Below, piece by piece: positions 54,356 through 64,000 of a DNA stretch of 64,000 nt (its first letter is position 1; each line of letters starts with the position of its first letter). The translations under genes were made by a program, and so were the position numbers. The notes beneath the pieces were generated by a model. It saw nothing but the letters and a program-made list of their open reading frames with translations. It was not told the origin of the DNA and ran no database searches. Source of the DNA: Antedon mediterranea. Its lineage: Eukaryota; Echinodermata; Crinoidea; Comatulida; Antedonidae. The stretch covers positions 1,947,922 through 2,011,921 of the forward strand of contig NC_092678.1 in NCBI RefSeq assembly GCF_964355755.1, given 5' to 3'.

Positions 54356-55110
54356 TCAATCCTGCAATGTATACCAATACCGACTTGATTTCTCTAATTC
54401 ATTACTCTGTTCATGATCTTTCAATTCATTACTCTGTTCATGATCTTTCAATTCATTACTCTGTTCATGATCTTTCAATTCATTACTCTGTTCATGATCT
54501 TTCAATTCATTACTCTGTTCATGATCTTTCAATGCCTTTTTAGTTTCTCTCTTGTTTTTTTTTTCTTTTTCAAAGCTCCAATCGGGGTATCCATATAGTG
54601 CTCTCTTAGTGACGTGTTGTGTTTCTTGTTGTCTATCTTCTTCTGTGGACACAATGGCTTTACATCTGTTGACTAAGGTGTTAATAAATAAACTTGGTTT
54701 GTGTTCCGTGTGTTGGTTTTCGGAGGTGCCGATTTCACTGTCACCTTAATTGTACAGTGATGAGGGTGTCTAAGAATGAAATTGAATTATTGTTCATTTT
54801 TTCCATAGTAAACTTGATATGTAGGTCTTCTGTGCCTATAGCCGCTATGTCATCATCTACATATCTCGGGCAGAAGATATGGTTTGCAAGTTTTTATATA
54901 TTTTCCACAACAAAAATTTGTTTGTTCTGTAATATTTTTTATTTCAATAGTCTGCTTGATAGGCATCTTTGTAAACAATGCAGAGACTTCATATTAAATG
55001 AGTATGTTTGGTTAGGTCGATTATTCATCAAATCATGGCAATGCTGCAACGTGGAATGCTGTTAAATTGCCCACTAAATGTGAAAGCATTTGTGAGAGAA
55101 GCTTAGATGT
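54356..55110 (-). pseudogene. Penelope-like reverse transcriptase remnant
   Basis: On the minus strand, in pieces and in shifted frames: LFTKMPIKQTIEI (motif A region); FCPRYVDDDIAAIG (the YVDD catalytic box, about 54,860-54,830); IKFTMEKMNNNSISFLDTL (motif D/E region); then EEDRQQETQHVTKRAL and YGYPDWSFEK (linker typical of Penelope-like elements). Stops and an internal deletion between motif A and YVDD show it is dead. The linker is extended by a 27-bp tandem repeat. It is distinct in sequence from the intact element at 57-59 kb. Confidence 0.65.
54400..54535. repeat. 27-bp tandem repeat inside the Penelope-like remnant, about five copies
   Basis: TTCATTACTCTGTTCATGAT with CTTTCAA repeats with exact 27-base periodicity. 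On the minus strand it encodes (ELKDHEQSN)n in frame with YGYPDWSFEK, so the expansion began or was kept without breaking the frame. Confidence 0.9.
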
Positions 55111-56275
55111 TTCATAGTAGATAGAATTGATTTTGGCCATGATTAGCTGTAATGGGTTGTTACACATCCAACGGGGAGGAGGGAGACAAGCGACACAATA
55201 AGTGATGACAAAAAATCAACACATCACTTGCGTGTACAAGACTACAGGTGCTAGTAGCCGAAATGTAGCAAAATAGTAAGTCTTTTAACAAAAAGGAAAA
55301 AAATTGCAAACTTAGATAATTTGAAACCAACTGAATGTTTAGATTTGAGAAAAAACAAACTTCCATTTGAGTCATTTATGGATATATAAATGGATACAAA
55401 CAATGTCCGCCATCTAACCAAATGGGGCCAAAAAAAATATGAATATAAAACAGATGAATTAATATTAAATTTGAAAGTAATCATTCACCACAACCATATT
55501 GCTGGCTCTGCTAAAGAATTTACACCAGATCCAACTTCCTGACGAAAAATGAAGACTGTCAAACGAATATCAACAGAAATTTGACTGTACTATATTTTTT
55601 TTAAACAAATGCTGAGGTATGTTTTATTTAAGGCAAATTTTGTCATTTTGTCCTAATTTTGTAGGGCTGAGATCTAGGGCCTAATGGAAATAATGATGAA
55701 AACATGTGGGTAAGAAGAGCACATGAATATGCAACTACTAGAAACAACTTGAATGACGCACGTCTGTTGTAACAATAATCGTACGCTATGGGTCTGAACA
55801 CCTAATTTTTTTTCTATGCGGTTTGTAATGTGACATTGCAAGTAACGTTGTACGCTAAAACGGTTTAACGACATGGGTCTGAACATAAAGCCTTAAGGCC
55901 TGCAACAGTGAGTAACACGTTGTGCGTAAAGGCTGTAAACCAAAGGCTCTAAGCGACACATAATACCATATATATACCAATAAATGCATTTTGGTAGACT
56001 GATGTACTGGCAAAAAGAAAAGAAAAGACCGGCAATGTGAAGACCATGTCTTTGCAGAGGAAAAGAAGGAAAACATACTACTACTACAATAAAAACTACT
56101 ATCAGGCTGTGGATACTGAGATCCCTAATAAAGAGAAACGAAAGGGCAACTCCACAAATTAATTTCTAACATATTTACTAGACAAAATTAAGATGGGGTA
56201 ATCCTAATTATCCTAGCTCTATCAAAATTTAATGAGTACATTGTTTACTATCATTTTAAGATGGATTGTTACTGC
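55111..56275. other. No gene recognised
   Basis: No supported exon. Several short minus-strand frames (55,160-56,076) lack motifs. Confidence 0.4.
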
Positions 56276-56765
56276 CCTCCACTAGTGGCACATTAGGGTC
56301 CATGAAGGGAGCACAGTGTATTGACAAATGACACTACTTTAAGTAGAAAATGCTTTAGTTGTAAAAATAACAAATACACCTTCCGCCACTACAGAGGTAA
56401 AGGTTTAATAATGTCAAGTTATTGGTGATGACATGAATATTAATAAGTTTAAACAGAGCTTGATAATCAAAATAAAATTGTGTATGTACTTTAAGGTCAA
56501 TGCCTTATACTGTACATCAGAGCAGTACAATTGGTCAACCTTCAATTGACCAATTTTGACAGAACAGAAAATGTAATATAATTAGGCCTATTACTGCTTT
56601 TTATGGTAAATGAATCACAGTTCATTGACATAACACTAACAGAAGATTAAAATTTACTGACTAAAACTTGGGTAACATTTTGGATCATCAACAAAATGTC
56701 TACAGAAAGAAAAAGATGAGAATAAGGATTATTGAATAACAATAGGCGATCTTGTTTACAACAAG
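56276..56765 (-). repeat. Dispersed repeat family B, copy 3 (inverted)
   Basis: Reverse complement of 8,460-9,085: CACTAGTGGCACATTAGGG, AGAACAGAAAATGTAATA and AATAGGCGATCTTGTTTAC mark the order. Boundaries are approximate. Confidence 0.7.
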
Positions 56766-56977
56766 AAATATTTCTTACAAAACATATATTGTCCCTCTGA
56801 AAAATATTTTTTATTTCAAATTTGTTTTTGAATGTGTCATTTTATTGTCACATAATAGTTATTTTACCTGAAAAAATGTAATTTAAAGCAAAAATTACTT
56901 AAATTGTCTGTCAGACAATGGTTTTTAAGCACTTGGAGCTTGGAGAAATAAAAATGTTTACATCCTAAATTCTATAC
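56766..56977. other. Short spacer before the Penelope-like element
   Basis: AT-rich, no feature seen. Confidence 0.4.
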
Positions 56978-56991
56978 ATGTTTAGTACAAT

Positions 56992-58765
56992 TATTATTAT
57001 ACCGGCAGACAAATCAAACAACTTCTACCGCATGGACGCGAATGATTATAACGACTTATTGCAAAAGAATATAACGAAAACATACAAAAAAGCACCGGTG
57101 GATTCTGTAAATAGTATAACCAAAGACGAGATTAAGATAGCCAAAGAACTACAGCTAGATGACAGGATAGAAACAACTGGAAGACGTAATGCCTTTATAA
57201 CCCTGAAAGACCATAAGGAAAATTTTGTAAACAAGCCGACTTGCAGACTAATTAACCCCTCAAAATCAGAGATAGGAAAGATAAGTAAACACATCCTAGA
57301 AAGAGTTAACAAACATATCGCACGTAAGACCAAGCTTAACCAGTGGAGGAATACTAACGACATGATAGAATGGTTTAAAGGCATCCGGGATAAGGAAAAT
57401 CATCTGTTCATATGCTTTGATGTAACAGAATTTTATCCTTCGATAACTTTGGACCTTCTCAATGAAGCCCTCAACTTTGCTAAAAAATTCACCGATATTA
57501 CAGAGGAAGAAAGGGAAATAGTAATCAAAGCCAAGAATACACTACTATTCAACGACGAGACAGCTTGGTGCAAAAGGAACACCACATTCGATGTTACTAT
57601 GGGTAGCTACGACGGTGCTGAAACATGCGAGTTAATTGGTCTGTTTCTGCTAGCCAAACTAGAGCCCAAGTACGGTAATAACATAGGATTGTACAGGGAT
57701 GACGGACTCGCGGCATTTAATGAAACTCCTCATGTTATTGAAAAAATAAAAAAAGATCTCTGCAGCACATTCAAAGAACATAATCTAAAGATAACGATCG
57801 AAGCGAATAAGAAAATTATAAACTACCTAGATGTAACGCTTAATCTCAACGATGGAAGCTATAAGCCTTATTTAAAGGAAAACAACAAACCACGCTATGT
57901 TCATTGCAAAAGTAATCATCCAGCATCAATAATTAAGAACATATCTGAAGGCATAAACAAAAGATTATCAAACATTTCTTCGAATGAAACTGTTTTCAAT
58001 GAATCAAAGAAACCGTACCAAGAAGCCTTGTATGAAAGTGGATACGACCACAATCTGAAGTACAACCCGACCAATACCAGCGCACAAAATAATGTGAAGA
58101 AGACAAGGAAAAGAAATATCATCTGGTTCAACCCGCCTTACAGTGCCAACGTGAAAACCAAAATAGGGCACGAGTTCTTAAAGACTGTAGATGAATGTTT
58201 TCCACATAACCATGAGCTAAGAAAAATATTTAATAGAAACACCATTAAAATCAGCTATAGTTGTATGCCTAATATAGGGTCTGTAATATCGGCCCACAAC
58301 AAAAATGTATTACGTAATGATATGCCCTGTGATAACATCAAGCAATGCAACTGTCAAAATGAATGCCCATTAGATGGGAAATGCCTAACCAGTGGTGTTG
58401 TTTATCAGGCTACAGTAACAACAAATGATGATGATAAAGTTGAAACATATGTCGGACTAACCGAAAACACATTTAAATGCAGATATAACGCACACAATAG
58501 TTCATTCCGTAATGTTAAATACAAAAACAGCACAACGCTTAGCCAGTACATCTGGAAGCTAAAAGATGATAACATAAAGTATAACATTAAATGGCGAATA
58601 ATAAAGAAGTGTAAACCATATTCCAATGTTAACAAACGGTGTAATCTATGCTTACAAGAGAAGTATTATATTATATGCAAGCCTGAAACCAGCTCACTTA
58701 ACCATAGGAACGAATTAGTCAGTGCATGTAGACATAGAAATAAGTTTCTACTAAAGTATAAGTAA
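56992..58765 (+). CDS. Penelope-like reverse transcriptase with GIY-YIG endonuclease, N-terminally truncated
   Basis: The frame is open for 595 codons if counted from the ATG at 56,978, but that ATG and the next four codons lie in the duplicated target sequence. Element coding begins at about IIIPADKSNNFY. The RT has motif A with D148 (FICFDVTEFYPSI), a conserved GSYDGAETCELIGLF block and the catalytic YRDD at 239-242. A Cys-rich knot (CNCQNECPLDGKC, 457-469) precedes the GIY-YIG-type nuclease: VVYQATV (474-480), YVGLT (491-495), R502 and E561 (LCLQEKYYI). The C-terminus RHRNKFLLKYK ends at TAA 58,763-58,765. The enzyme would nick target DNA and copy its RNA. Without the N-terminus and promoter it is probably inactive, yet it has no stops, so insertion is recent. 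Confidence 0.88.
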
Positions 58766-58915
58766 TTTAGATAATAAGAATTTGGTTAACAATAGACTGT
58801 CCAGGAAATAGAGATGTGTTGTACTTGCTAATTAGCATACTATTGTTCACATAAACCTTAAGCCTTCATTATAGCTTTTTGTATTCACTTGTGACTATCA
58901 TTCAGAGCCAAGCAC

Positions 58916-58943
58916 CTGAAGATTGAGTTCATACTCATGAAAC
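58916..58943 (+). ncRNA. Possible hammerhead-ribozyme core in the Penelope-like 3' UTR
   Basis: CTGAAGA (58,916-58,922) and GAAAC (58,939-58,943) flank a short stem (TGAG/CTCA) with a six-base loop. That is the CUGANGA...GAAA core of a hammerhead, a motif known to occur in Penelope-like elements. I could not identify a convincing helix III and cleavage site, and the base pair next to the core (U-U) is mismatched, so activity is doubtful. Confidence 0.4.
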
Positions 58944-59050
58944 AGCCTGTAGTGCAATAAAATGTTCAGTTGGTAATTTACTAGCGTCTTTCATTTATTT
59001 ATGTTTAGTACAATATATATTAATCATATGATATTCCAATATCATATTAC

Positions 59051-59560
59051 AATTCATTCATAATGCAGAGAATGCTTAATTTGTCAAAATAACATTTTGA
59101 ATCCATCTAATTTGTGTTTTCTTTTTTGCAGAATACAATAACTACTACCGACTATACCTCCACCAGGATGGATGCTAAGTTTTATATTTAAATCCTGGGT
59201 CTTGTATTCAATCCGAGCCTCTCCATTTCAAAAATAAAAATCAACTGGGAAATTAAAATGTAACAAATTAGTCAATTAGAGCCTGGAAAGGCAGATGATG
59301 ATGAACAGAATTCATTCATAATGCAGAGAATGCTCAATTTGTCAAAATAACGTTTTGAATCCTTTGTGTTTTTTTTGTTGCAGAATACAACAACCACCCC
59401 TGCCAGCAGCCTGCCAAAAACTGTGGATGCGACAGTAAGTTTTATATTAAAATCCTGAGTCTAGTATTCAATCCGAGCCTCCATTTAAAAGATAAAAATC
59501 AACAGGGAAAATAAAATGCAACAAATTAGTCAATTAGAGCCTGGAAAGGCAGACAATGAT
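59051..59560 (+). repeat. Duplicated 258-bp segment containing a Thr-rich exon-like block
   Basis: CATTCATAATGCAGAGAATG recurs at about 59,051 and 59,309 (period 258), and the following 240 bases are similar. Each copy has TTTTTTGCAG|AATACAA then a short Thr/Ser/Pro-rich frame. In copy 2 (59,384-59,434) it reads NTTTTPASSLPKTVDAT and ends at a perfect GTAAGT donor. In copy 1 (59,132 on, NTITTTDYTSTRMDAK) the donor is degraded to GCTAAG. This looks like a duplicated phase-0 exon of an extracellular, mucin-like protein, but no neighbouring exons were found. Confidence 0.45.
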
Positions 59561-62500
59561 GGACAGCAATATTAATCATTGTTAGAACACTACTTGCCTC
59601 AAAACTAACATACCTCGCATCAACAGTCATTCTACCAAATTAAATAGTGAAAGAATTAAAAGGGAAAATAAAATAATAAAACCTCATATGAAATAATTTT
59701 GCGATATACTTTTGATAATACAGGGTTAGACTTTATACATTTATACTTATAAATTTAAATGCAATTGTTCAATAAAGCGTATTAAAGGATCAAAGGAAAA
59801 AACGAGGTGCGTAAAATAATAGAGTGTCGAGGGTTTCGGAGGGAGTGTCCCCGAGGGAGTGTCCCCCTCCCGAGGCTCCGAAATTTTTTTGAAAAAAACC
59901 TGTTTAATAGGCTAGAGAAACTGTTTCCATCACACTTAATAACAAATATTACATAATGTAAATTTAAATAAATCCTTCCTAAATACTGTACGGATCTTTT
60001 TTGACGAACTAATAATAAACTTTGATCGAAAAACTTTCAAACAAAATGAACATTTGGTAATGCGGTACTACTCCAAAAATGTCTCGATAGTGCATGTGTT
60101 GTGTACCGAGTTTTGGTGGTCTGTTAACCTCAGAGATATACTACCCTACAGCCGGGTGAATAACTCAATGTAATTTGGTATACAATGATTGCAGTAATCG
60201 CCGTGTCTATAACACAAATCAAAAAAACGCCAAATACGCCACATACTTTTTTCGGCCGTCCTGTGTACATACAAGACATTTCATGTTTATTTTATGCCTA
60301 TAAAATAATAAAAGAACACCATGTTTCTCGTTTATTTTTATCGTTTATACTGCATACCATAATATTATACAAAAAACTTTTATGCGCGAGAAAAAAGTTC
60401 CCGATATTACACTCCACTCATGCCACTCAGGGGTGTAAATATACCACGCTAACGCTTGCACACGTCACACGGACCAGGGCGGCGGAAATTAACTGCAATG
60501 GAAAATGGTGTATTTTGGAGAGTGATGACGTCGGCATACGAGGAGCGAGCTTGACAACGTGACGCTGGTAGTTTTAGGAGTGCGTGTGTTTTGAAAATGG
60601 GTATTTTCTGAAGATTGTAAATCGTGTTTTCTTTTTAAACTCTTGAATTCATAATAGTAATTGAACTCTTAGCTCTTTCACTGTGTAGGCCTATTTACAC
60701 ACAACTATTAATACTAACCCTAGCTCTAGTAGGGCCTAGCTAGGCCTACTCTTAATTAAAAGATTAATCCACGTCTAGCGACTGTCAATCGCGATTAGGT
60801 TGCATCTTTTTTTTTTTTTTTTGAGAATTAAGGGGGGAGGCTAGCCACCCTATTCACCCCCTAGATCCGCCACCATTTACATTACCAAGTTGAACAACCA
60901 ATTTAGAGCCATATATATATATATATATTTGTATAGCGTTTTCCTGTAGTTCATGCATTATTTTTAGATTTTTTTGTCTATGAAATAATGCATATATTCC
61001 GTTTTTATTTCAGTAATTAATTTTATTAATGGTATTAATTTGGTAACATATATATATTGTGTCTATTATAACAAAAGAATAAATACTAGGGCCTACATGC
61101 AATTCAGGACACAAACTTTCAGAGACTCGTTCCATCATTTCATTTGTAATAATTTGCCTTTTTTATTTTAATATTGTTCATACCCTATTCAATATTAACA
61201 AATATATCCAAGACACTCTATTATTTTATTTAGTCATCAAAGCATGCATTATGAATTAAAAATATTACATAATTGTTATTAATATGATGTAGTTATGGGA
61301 TGTTTCGTTAAAATCAATCAATCAAACTTTATAATGTACTAGCGCACGTGCGCGCAATATTCTTTGCCGCAAGTACTTCTGTACGCTGTGCACATCGATA
61401 TTTCACCGTAAAATGTGCAATTACATTTTTTTAAATATAAGAAAAAGTTTCAAGGATTTTCTTGCTCCTATACTTTACATGCATTAACGGAGACAAGTCT
61501 CTTTATATATATGGCTCTGAACCAATTTTATCAACAGCGCCCTCTATCTATTATCGAGAGGAAATAAGTGCAGTGTGTGACGTCACAAGCGGTATCGCGT
61601 TGTGGCTATGTGAGGGGAATCCTCTTTCTGCTTGTGTGTAAGCATATTTGTTATATTTTAATGCAGAAAACCACACATATACATACAAATTCAGTTATCT
61701 TTTTAGGCCTAATCCGGGAGAAAATGTGGAAAAACTTGAGCACAATTAGGCCCTATTTGGCTGGGAGACGAGTCTAAAATGCAAGAGTCTCCAGGCCAAA
61801 ACAGGAGTCACTGGGAGTTGTTAATTCCCTGGTGTTGGCATGTAGGAATTATAAATAATAACACTGGCATAAAGTACATCAATATTACATAACTAGCTAC
61901 AACAATTGTTGCTGTAGGCCTACAATGATAAGAACAACGTAGGCTTACCGGCAAACATCAGCCGAAACTACCCTCAATGGTTACACAATAAAACCAATTC
62001 TGTACTTCAACTTCGTCATTCACGTGTTACTTACAGCTTACTCGTGTCATACCACCATGCTCTCCGGTCTAAAATATCATTCCGCTTCATAGGCACGTGT
62101 CCACAGTACTCCTCACAGCATGGACTTCTTTAGGTCCATCACTGAATGCTTACGCGCTGTGATTGGTCTAAACGCTTAAAAAAACAAAAAAATACACAGT
62201 ATTAGAATAAGGACTGTTTCCATAGATTTTTTATATTCATGAGAAGAGCAACTAAATCACTTCCCTGATTTACAATAAACCTGTATGTAAATTAGTTTTA
62301 GTCAGCTATCCATCACCAGTATGCGCATGGAGGTTTTAATGCGCGTCTTTTGGGTTCTAATTTATACAAAATGTTGTGACGTTTTTACTCTTTTGTTGTA
62401 CGCAATGACTTATTTGCATATTTCCCACCTGTTTGGATAAATAGAGTGAACGGTACCGAGTAATGTGTTGCGTATTATTGCCCCAACAACAAACGGCTGT

Positions 62501-63549
62501 ACTATTTTTTTTTAATGTGTATCATGTTTAATCTGGGACGGTGCGGCCACACACGCCAGTTGCCACATATATTGCAATGCTTATTTTTGCCATTTTAAAA
62601 TACTAAATTTTTCTCTCATCAAATGCACTGAACGAAATGTTTTATTTCTTTTTTTAAACACAAAAAAAAAAAAAAAATACCGATTTTTGCGTAGCCTACG
62701 GGTGTGAAATTCGGAGTCACTCGAAACATAAACAAGGTAAAGATGTTCATACCCAATTCGTCAAATTGGTAGTAATATGAATAAGACCGTACCTCAACCA
62801 CATGGTATATTGAGGGACTAGGTATACCTGAACATGTTGAAGGCTAGCCTAACTGCCATTGTTCGTTACTGTCGTGATTTCGAAAAACAAACAAAAATGA
62901 AAAAAAAAATAGTGCAAAGGTGCAATTGGCAGAGAAAGATTTATTCTTCTTTTTATTCATTGCGTATAAAAAAAGGGAAAACATTATTTTGTAGGTTTCG
63001 CTTATGAATTTTATACCTCGAAGTTAAAATTGTAGATGGAAAATTTCACTACAAGCATGTATGTGCTTTCGTTGTAACCAGCCTTTCAAAAAAAAACTAT
63101 ACATTAATCACCCATGCACAACAATTATGACGTATCATTTTGACGCACTGTTACCATGTTTATGGTGGGTGGTAAAGTGACGAACATTGCCACACTATTG
63201 TTCAAATTGATGGGATATACAATTACAATAGTTTTTTGACGCACTCCTGCGTCAATAATTATTTGTAAATGACGTATCCATAACGCACCTCTCTCGGGGG
63301 TCGTATAGTGGGTCTCACAATTGGCAAGTGCATTAATAATTTTGAAAATTTGTAGTATTCACTCCCAACTATAACACATATATATTAAAAACCTACTCTA
63401 GAAGCCTATGCTAGCCTCCCTAGGCTAGCATAGGCTACAGTAGCTATAGAGTGGTTAGTAGAAAAAGCTACTGAAGTAATAATAGGCTATACTTTGTCAC
63501 TTAATTGTAATTTATTTATATTTGGATCGCTAATGTGTGCAGTATCTTA
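59561..63549. other. No gene recognised; minor repeats
   Basis: Contains a GC-rich imperfect palindrome at 59,833-59,882 (TTTCGGAG...CTCCGAAA around GAGTGTCCCC repeats) and a (TA)n run at about 60,910-60,930. CTAGATCCGCCACC at 60,862 resembles transposon ends. A GC-richer patch at 60,400-60,590 with ATGGAAAATGGTG could be a promoter/first-exon area, but nothing supports a gene. Confidence 0.35.
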
Positions 63550-63668
63550 TTTATCTTATGTACTGGATGTCTAAGGATAGATTTAATTGCTTTTGCTTAT
63601 CCTTGCCTCCTTAGATTTCTACCTGTCTTGTTTTCGATTTTAAAGGCTAAATAAAGAATGAATGAATG
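63550..63668 (+). mobile_element. LINE 3' tail with GAAT microsatellite
   Basis: GTACTGGATGTCTAAGG through GGCTAAATAAAGAATGAATGAATGAA: a 3' UTR-like stretch ending in a short tandem repeat rather than poly-A, as in several CR1/L2-like LINEs. No coding part is attached. Confidence 0.45.
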
Positions 63669-63689
63669 AAACTGGAAGAAAGGAGACAC

Positions 63690-64000
63690 TTAATTCAATT
63701 CAAAATTCTTTAATCATCCCACACGGGGCAATTCAAATAAAAAGGTCTGGATTAAAATGATCTTACAAAATATACAAAATATCACAATACACAGAACAAA
63801 AAAGAAAAAAAAAAAAGTCAAGTCAAGGTTCAAGAATTTAAGAGTCGAATAGCCACTGGCAAAAACGAATTTCTTTTCCGGTTTGTTCTACATGCCGGGC
63901 ATCGAAAGCGACGCCCATGAGGCATGAGATCGAAATCACTGAACAAGGCATGGTTAATATTTTTTAGAATAGCTCTACTTTTTTCTAGAGTTTGCATGTC
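63690..64000 (-). mobile_element. 3' end of a LINE entering from the right edge
   Basis: Includes the C-terminal ORF (63,830-64,000) and a 3' UTR whose minus-strand end reads TTGCCCCGTGTGGGATGATT then AAAGAATTTTGAATTGAATT. That is typical of LINE 3' ends. Confidence 0.65.
63830..64000 (-). CDS. LINE reverse transcriptase C-terminus (partial)
   Basis: A minus-strand frame open from the window edge to TGA at 63,832-63,830 (56 residues). It contains KNINHALFSDFDLMPHGRRF, RCPACRTNRKRNSF and LPVAIRLLNS. The GRRFR...C.TNR.K.SF.P.AI.LLN ending is a recurrent signature at the extreme C-terminus of metazoan LINE ORF2-type proteins. Everything N-terminal lies outside the window. Confidence 0.7.
   Translation of the reverse strand, partial: DMQTLEKSRAILKNINHALFSDFDLMPHGRRFRCPACRTNRKRNSFLPVAIRLLNS

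Larger units (their letters stand above)
56992..59000 (+). mobile_element. 5'-truncated Penelope-like element with 14-bp target-site duplication
   Basis: ATGTTTAGTACAAT occurs at 56,978-56,991 and again at 59,001-59,014, bracketing the RT/endonuclease frame and its 3' UTR. This defines an insertion of 2,009 bp. The 5' end of the element, including the N-terminus of its protein, is missing, as is common after incomplete target-primed reverse transcription. Confidence 0.85.

Noticed and set aside
57046-57384. 112-codon minus-strand frame
   Set aside because: Lies wholly antisense to the Penelope-like RT, whose catalytic motifs define the coding strand.
60185-60562. 125-codon plus-strand frame near a GC-richer patch
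   Set aside because: No motif and no splice context. Composition changes along the frame as expected of chance.

Overview
This is AT-rich eukaryotic DNA, most likely from a marine invertebrate (an echinoderm-like deuterostome would fit; this is inference, not proof). It has spliced genes with GT-AG introns, Ty3/gypsy and Penelope-like retroelements, LINE fragments, fold-back elements, minisatellites and a recurrent TAGGCCTA word. There is no bacterial or organellar gene organisation.

Layout. 0-1.3 kb holds retroelement debris: the 5' end of a minus-strand Ty3/gypsy element that leaves the window, abutting the 3' end of a plus-strand gypsy element and a LINE RT scrap. 2.2-3.3 and 5.7-6.4 kb are copies of one dispersed repeat. 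Between them, at 3.3-4.6 kb on the minus strand, is the best host-type gene: three exons in consistent phase encoding an acidic, coiled-coil, BEN-domain-like protein, with an 85-bp minisatellite carrying CACGTG boxes directly upstream. 6.4-14 kb is mostly non-coding, with a dispersed repeat and a LINE 3' remnant. 14-23.3 kb is a mosaic: minus-strand copies of short zinc-finger exons, a hairpin-forming 90-bp minisatellite, fold-back and TIR elements, and a tRNA-derived SINE head.

24.1-53.8 kb is the main feature: a locus built from tiny C2H2-like zinc-finger exons (C-X2-C-X9-H-X4-H). A relatively unamplified head copy (24.07-24.37 kb) leads into about 13.7 near-identical tandem units at 24,609 to about 52,350. 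Units come in a long form (L, about 2,208 bp) and a short form (S, about 1,147 bp; an L unit lacking 1,061 bp). They are organised as L-(SSL)x3-L-L-L plus a partial unit, so a 4.5-kb higher-order repeat (SSL) is present three times. Every unit carries a CRE-like TGACGTCA, a TATA-like AATAAAAG, a start-codon exon and a zinc-finger exon. The array ends in a decayed zone (52.2-53.8 kb) with divergent exons. Exon phases limit which exons can be joined, and the acceptor of one exon type is lost throughout the array.

One L unit (U11) is interrupted at 41,410-45,978 by a nearly complete Ty3/gypsy element. It has a CHCC gag, a tRNA-Trp primer-binding site, a canonical -1 slippery site between gag and pol, and intact protease, RT, RNase H and integrase motifs, but its 5' LTR has lost about 234 bp. 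54.3-55.1 kb is a decayed Penelope-like RT. 56.98-59.0 kb is a 5'-truncated Penelope-like element with an intact RT/GIY-YIG frame flanked by a 14-bp target duplication. The right end holds exon-like duplications, unannotated DNA and the C-terminal end of a LINE ORF that enters from the edge.

Overall, the window looks like a young, recombining zinc-finger exon satellite set in transposon-rich DNA. Whether any of its units is expressed cannot be decided from sequence alone.
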